Shown here: positions 6,776 through 10,201 of the stretch, in pieces
Numbering within the stretch: position 1 is the stretch's first letter
Layout: every line of letters begins with the position of its first letter
NCBI GenBank assembly: GCA_023251275.1
Contig: JAHEZC010000043.1
Location: 1-10,201, forward strand
Origin: Parafilimonas sp.
GTDB lineage: Bacteria; Bacteroidota; Bacteroidia; Chitinophagales; Chitinophagaceae
Reading direction: 5' to 3'
Length of the DNA stretch: 10,201 nt
Notes under the pieces: generated by a model
Seen by the model: only the letters and a program-made list of their open reading frames with translations
Told to the model about the DNA's origin: nothing
Database searches by the model: none
Position numbers and translations under genes: made by a program

Positions 6776-7495
6776 ATGCCATCAAACCTCTTATACAAAA
6801 TTTCTTCGTACGGCGATCATGCTATACTAATTGAGCTCGGAAATATGATTGATGAAAAAGTCAATCAAAAAGTGATCTGTGTTTTTCATCATCTGCAAAA
6901 TAAAAAGATCGCCGGCATAAAGGATATTATTCCGGCATATTGCAGTGTAACTGTGGTATATGATGTTGCAGTCATAAGAAAAACCCATCACAATATTTCA
7001 GCAGCAGGTTCTATGGAGCTACAAATCAGAAATGTTTTACAGGATGTAAATTTTGAACAACCAATACTATCACGGCAAATTGAAATTCCTGTTTGTTATG
7101 ATGCTGAATTCGCTTTGGATATTCAGCAAATGGCAATTCAAAAAAAATTAATTGCTGAAGAAATAATCCGCATACATTCTTCCAAAACATACAGGGTATA
7201 TATGATCGGTTTTATTCCCGGTTTCGCTTATATGGCATCAGTTGATTCGCAAATTGCGACCCCCAGAAAACGGCAGCCGAGACAATTTGTTCCTGCCGGA
7301 AGCGTTGGCATTGCGGGATTTCAAACAGGCATTTATCCGTTGCAATCTCCTGGCGGATGGAACATTATCGGGCAGACGCCGTTAAAATTATTTGATCCGG
7401 CTAATGAACAGCCTTGCTTATTGCATCCGGGAGATGAAGTAAGATTTGTGCCAGTAACAAAAAAAGAATTCGATAAAATAAAATCAAAACAGTGA
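6776..7495 (+). CDS. pxpB: 5-oxoprolinase subunit PxpB (KipI/carboxyltransferase subdomain 1)
   Basis: The 239-residue product shows the PxpB/KipI family pattern. It opens SSYGDHAILIELG (10-22), and has YMIGFIPGFAYM (142-153), a FVPAGSVGIAGFQTGIYP block (171-188), and SPGGWNIIGQTPLKLF (191-206), ending LHPGDEVRFVPV. With PxpC and PxpA it forms the prokaryotic ATP-dependent 5-oxoprolinase, which hydrolyses the lactam of 5-oxo-L-proline (pyroglutamate, a spontaneous damage product of glutamine and glutamate) to L-glutamate in the cytoplasm. It is the first gene of a tight four-gene run. Its TGA stop (7493-7495) overlaps the GTG start of pxpC in a GTGA junction. The older name KipI refers to inhibition of the Bacillus sporulation kinase KinA; that role is not expected here. 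The ATG at 6776 has no clear Shine-Dalgarno sequence, as is usual in this phylum, and I found no convincing promoter in the 62 bases upstream. Confidence 0.93.
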   Translation: MPSNLLYKISSYGDHAILIELGNMIDEKVNQKVICVFHHLQNKKIAGIKDIIPAYCSVTVVYDVAVIRKTHHNISAAGSMELQIRNVLQDVNFEQPILSRQIEIPVCYDAEFALDIQQMAIQKKLIAEEIIRIHSSKTYRVYMIGFIPGFAYMASVDSQIATPRKRQPRQFVPAGSVGIAGFQTGIYPLQSPGGWNIIGQTPLKLFDPANEQPCLLHPGDEVRFVPVTKKEFDKIKSKQ

Positions 7496-8493
7496 GTATC
7501 CGTATCATCAAAGCAGGGTTTGCAGATACTGTGCAGGATTTAGGCCGTTATGGATTTCAGCATCTCGGCATCAACCCGGGGGGAGCAATGGATGCTGTAG
7601 CTGCGCAGGTTGCAAATATGCTTACGGGTAATGATATATATGAAGCTGTTATCGAATTTCATTTCCCGGCATCATCAATCATGTTTGAGAAAGATTGTCT
7701 CATTGCTATAAGCGGGGCTGATTTTGGTGTAACTACCAATCATCAATCCATTCCATTAAACACACCTGTGATTGTTGCAAAAAAATCCGTCCTTGAATTT
7801 TCAAAATACATCAGCGGATGCAGATGCTATCTCGCAGTAAGAAATGGCATTGATATTCCTTTATGGTTAAACAGTTACAGCACGCATGTGAAGGCGCACG
7901 CGGGCGGATATAAAGGAAGAATATTACATAAAGATGATTTGCTCATAACCAGAAAATCCGCATCGTACCAGTCTGTATTGAAAAAAAACAGGCATGATGT
8001 GCTTCACTGGAAAGCGGATGTTGCTGAATTTTATCAGCAACCGAATATCATCCGCATCTGCACCGGAAAAGAATACGGGGAATTAACGGATCAATCAAAA
8101 AGCTTACTGACGACTGCCGATTTTTTAGTTACGCCGCATAGCGACAGGATGGGTTACCGGCTTGTAAGCGTAATCCTGCAAAGAAATCAAAACACGGAAA
8201 TAATTTCATCTGCTGTTACACGGGGCGTCATACAACTTTTTCCCAACGGCCAGCTTGTTATTCTCATGGCTGATCACCAGACAGCAGGCGGTTATCCCGT
8301 TATTGCCCATGTTATCAGCGCAGACATGCCGAAGCTTGCTCAATTAAATTCCAACCAAACCATACAATTTCAAATGATTGAAGCAGCCGGGGCGGAAGAT
8401 CTCCTGTGGCAACAATACCAGCATTTGCATCAACTGCAAAATGCCTGTAACTTACGCCTTGAAGAATATTTTTTACATCATGCTTTGTATTGA
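7492..8493 (+). CDS. pxpC: 5-oxoprolinase subunit PxpC (KipA/biotin-dependent carboxyltransferase-like)
   Basis: The 333-residue product has the PxpC/KipA layout. The N-terminal FADTVQDLGRYGFQHLG (10-26) and NPGGAMD (28-34) are followed by ISGADFG (73-79). The conserved C-terminal block has SDRMGYRL (217-224), VTRGVIQLFPNGQLVILMAD (242-261) and HQTAGGYP (262-269). Length is normal for the family. Despite the carboxyltransferase fold name, in this three-gene setting it acts as the partner of PxpB in the 5-oxoprolinase. The start is a GTG at 7492 inside the end of pxpB (GTGA overlap), chosen because the family N-terminus SIRIIKAGFADTVQD begins right there. Its last 14 bases overlap the start of pxpA. 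Confidence 0.93.
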   Translation: MSIRIIKAGFADTVQDLGRYGFQHLGINPGGAMDAVAAQVANMLTGNDIYEAVIEFHFPASSIMFEKDCLIAISGADFGVTTNHQSIPLNTPVIVAKKSVLEFSKYISGCRCYLAVRNGIDIPLWLNSYSTHVKAHAGGYKGRILHKDDLLITRKSASYQSVLKKNRHDVLHWKADVAEFYQQPNIIRICTGKEYGELTDQSKSLLTTADFLVTPHSDRMGYRLVSVILQRNQNTEIISSAVTRGVIQLFPNGQLVILMADHQTAGGYPVIAHVISADMPKLAQLNSNQTIQFQMIEAAGAEDLLWQQYQHLHQLQNACNLRLEEYFLHHALY

Positions 8494-9220
8494 TATCAAT
8501 TGTGATATGGGTGAAGGTTTTGCTGCTGAAGAATTCATTATGCCTTTCATCAGTTCAGCAAATATTGCCTGTGGCTGTCATGCGGGTGATGAAGATATGG
8601 TGAAGCAAACTATTTCGCTTGCAATGCAACACAATGTTGCAATCGGCGCACATCCCGGCTTTGCAGATAAAGAAAATTTTGGCAGAAAAGAAATATTACT
8701 GAGTGATGAAGGCTATTATCATCTTATAAAAGAGCAGTTAGAATTAATTCGAGAGCTCACTGATGAATTGGGTGCAAAAATGCATCATGTAAAACCGCAT
8801 GGCGCTTTATACAACATGAGTGCAAAAAATGAAAAGCTCGCATACATCATTGCAAAAGCAGTAAAAGATTTTGATGGTGAACTTATGCTTTATGGCTTAA
8901 GTGAAAGTCATTCCATTAATGAAGCAAAAAAGATTGGACTGCAAACAGCAAGCGAAGTTTTTGCTGACAGAACATACAACGATGATGGGATATTGACTCT
9001 GCGTTCTTTTGCAAATGCTTTGATAAATGATGATGCACAATGCATACAACAGGTGCTGCAAATGATCCATGAAAAAAGTGTGACTTCAGTCAACAACAAA
9101 AAAATTGCGATTGTTGCTGAAACCATTTGTATTCATGGCGACGGGCCGCATGCAGTTGAATTTGCAAAAAAAATTTATTATACATTACATGAATTAAATA
9201 TTGCAATCAAAGCAAAATAA
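8480..9220 (+). CDS. pxpA: 5-oxoprolinase subunit PxpA (LamB/YcsF family)
   Basis: The 246-residue product matches the usual PxpA length. Its motifs are IDINCDMGEGF (4-14), SANIACGCHAGD (26-37), IGAHPGFADKENFGR (55-69), HHVKPHGALYN (102-112), SEVFADRTYNDDGIL (158-172) and ICIHGDGPHAV (216-226). The Asp, His and Glu positions in these blocks are those expected of this TIM-barrel-like family. It is the subunit that, with PxpB and PxpC, completes the ATP-dependent opening of 5-oxoproline to glutamate. The open frame extends upstream to an ATG at 8378, but that would lie mostly inside pxpC and add 34 unrelated residues. The ATG at 8480 places IDINCDMGE next to the start, as in the family, so I use it. 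This gives a 14-base overlap with the end of pxpC. Confidence 0.94.
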   Translation: MLCIDINCDMGEGFAAEEFIMPFISSANIACGCHAGDEDMVKQTISLAMQHNVAIGAHPGFADKENFGRKEILLSDEGYYHLIKEQLELIRELTDELGAKMHHVKPHGALYNMSAKNEKLAYIIAKAVKDFDGELMLYGLSESHSINEAKKIGLQTASEVFADRTYNDDGILTLRSFANALINDDAQCIQQVLQMIHEKSVTSVNNKKIAIVAETICIHGDGPHAVEFAKKIYYTLHELNIAIKAK

Positions 9221-10201
9221 TATTTCGCCTTCCGGCAAAAGCGCCATACTGGGTGCAGCCTTTCTTATGGCTACGTCTGCCATTGGCCCAGGCTTTCTTA
9301 CGCAAACCACTCTATTCACTCAACAGCTTGCAGCAAGCTTTGCTTTTGTGATTCTTCTTTCTGTGCTAATGGATATCGGAGCGCAGCTCAACATCTGGCG
9401 CATTGTTACCATCAGCGAATTAAGAGCGCAGGATCTGTGCAATAAACTATTACCCAGTCTCGGATATTTTTTATCGTTATTAATTGTTCTGGGTGGATTC
9501 GCTTTCAATATTGGCAACATTGCAGGATGCACTTTGGGATTGAATGTACTTACTGGAATAAATACCATATATGGCGCCATCATCAGTTGCCTGGTTGGCT
9601 TATTTATTTTCTGGTTAAAAGAAGCAGGAAGTGCACTTGATATTTTTACAAAAGTTCTTGGCATCCTGATGATATTGCTGACGCTGTATGTTGCTCTAAG
9701 CTCCCATCCTCCGGTTGCTGAAGCGTTGAAGAGAAGTGTGATTCCAGAAAAAGTAAATGCAAAAGCTATCGTCACTTTAATTGGCGGAACAGTTGGCGGC
9801 TATATAAGTTTTGCAGGAGCGCATCGCCTGCTCGATGCAGGAATAAAAGGCCGGCAAAATTTATCAAAAATTACAAGGAGTGCTGTAAGCGGAATCGTCA
9901 TTACAGGGGTGATGAGAATATTATTATTTTTTGCAGTATTAGGTGTCATTTCCGGCGGAGTGCCGCTTAATGCCGATAATCCTGCAGCAAGTGTTTTTAA
10001 AGATGCCGCAGGTGAAATTGGTTATCGCTTCTTTGGTGTGGTGATGTGGTGTGCAGCCATTACCTCTGTTGTGGGCGCCGCTTATACATCTGTTTCATTT
10101 CTACAGACATTTCATCCCTTCATTCAAAAAAATCAACGGTGGTTTATTTCAATATTTATTGTGCTTTCAACTGTTATTTTTATTATTGTTGGTAAGCCGG
10201 T
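9201..10201 (+). CDS. ycsG: YcsG-type NRAMP-related membrane transporter, C-terminus beyond the window
   Basis: The frame is open from just after a TAA at 9195-9197 to the right edge (333 codons visible). The product is very hydrophobic with many membrane segments and begins its first segment as SAILGAAFLMATSAIGPGFL (residues 14-33), continuing TQTTLFTQQL. Other blocks are LLSVLMDIGAQLNIWRI (52-68), FAFNIGNIAGCTLGLN (100-115) and GGTVGGYISFAGAHR (195-209). This matches the NRAMP-like YcsG group found with ycsF (pxpA) in Bacillus subtilis. The canonical NRAMP metal ligands are absent: GPGF (29-32) stands where DPGN is usual, and the segment-6 MPH motif is replaced by AGAHR. Metal transport is therefore doubtful; 5-oxoproline or amino-acid transport is an inference from the operon. 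The start is taken as TTG at 9201, 20 bases inside pxpA, because the first ATG (9267) would cut off half of membrane segment 1. Confidence 0.85.
   Translation, partial: MQSKQNNISPSGKSAILGAAFLMATSAIGPGFLTQTTLFTQQLAASFAFVILLSVLMDIGAQLNIWRIVTISELRAQDLCNKLLPSLGYFLSLLIVLGGFAFNIGNIAGCTLGLNVLTGINTIYGAIISCLVGLFIFWLKEAGSALDIFTKVLGILMILLTLYVALSSHPPVAEALKRSVIPEKVNAKAIVTLIGGTVGGYISFAGAHRLLDAGIKGRQNLSKITRSAVSGIVITGVMRILLFFAVLGVISGGVPLNADNPAASVFKDAAGEIGYRFFGVVMWCAAITSVVGAAYTSVSFLQTFHPFIQKNQRWFISIFIVLSTVIFIIVGKP

Noticed and set aside
8378..8479. Longer N-terminus for pxpA starting at an upstream ATG
   Set aside because: These 34 codons lie within pxpC and encode residues unlike the PxpA family; the family start (IDINCDMGE) follows directly after the ATG at 8480.
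6776..8493. KipI/KipA role as regulators of a sporulation kinase
   Set aside because: That role is specific to Bacillus; with pxpA directly downstream, the 5-oxoprolinase function is the better reading.
9320..9775. Minus-strand open frame of 151 codons
   Set aside because: It lies antisense inside the transporter gene, whose hydrophobic plus-strand product is clearly a real membrane protein.

Overview
The window looks like chromosomal DNA of a Bacteroidota bacterium, most likely from the Chitinophagaceae or a close relative. The reasons are the moderately AT-rich composition, the near absence of Shine-Dalgarno sequences, a Bacteroidota-type -7 element (TAnnTTTG) upstream of mqnC, and a gene set typical of that group: an M16 peptidase, a retropepsin-like protease with a PDZ domain, futalosine-pathway menaquinone synthesis, and a DUF4038/GH140-like secreted hydrolase. 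The assignment rests on gene content and protein style; no marker gene is present. I saw no RNA gene, insertion sequence, CRISPR array or prophage. No gene-free stretch exceeds about 160 bases.

Layout. Bases 1-2458 (minus strand) hold a secreted two-lobed aspartyl protease with a C-terminal PDZ domain, followed downstream by an M16 zinc peptidase that runs off the left edge. A 159-base divergent gap with a promoter-like element and a perfect 12-bp palindrome separates these from mqnC (plus, 2620-3744), a radical SAM enzyme of the futalosine menaquinone pathway. After mqnC comes an uncharacterised 255-residue helical protein with an N-terminal four-cysteine cluster (3805-4572). It converges on an AT-rich orphan gene (4592-5179, minus). 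Next on the minus strand is a secreted GH140/DUF4038-like glycosidase (5307-6713).

Divergent from the glycosidase across only 62 bases, a tight plus-strand operon runs to the right edge: pxpB, pxpC, pxpA, and a ycsG-type NRAMP-related membrane transporter cut by the window end. The first three encode the prokaryotic ATP-dependent 5-oxoprolinase (PxpA, PxpB, PxpC), which opens 5-oxo-L-proline to L-glutamate. All junctions overlap: 4 bases, 14 bases, and 20 bases if the transporter starts at TTG. This points to translational coupling and co-production.

Most interesting point: the transporter has the NRAMP-like fold signature but lacks the metal-ligand residues of true NRAMP proteins (GPGF in place of DPGN in membrane segment 1, and no MPH in segment 6). 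It is locked into the oxoprolinase operon, as in the Bacillus subtilis ycsFG-kip operon. A role in 5-oxoproline or amino-acid transport, or another non-metal role, is a reasonable hypothesis that the sequence alone cannot prove. The Cys-cluster protein behind mqnC and the AT-rich orphan are the other candidates for undescribed biology.
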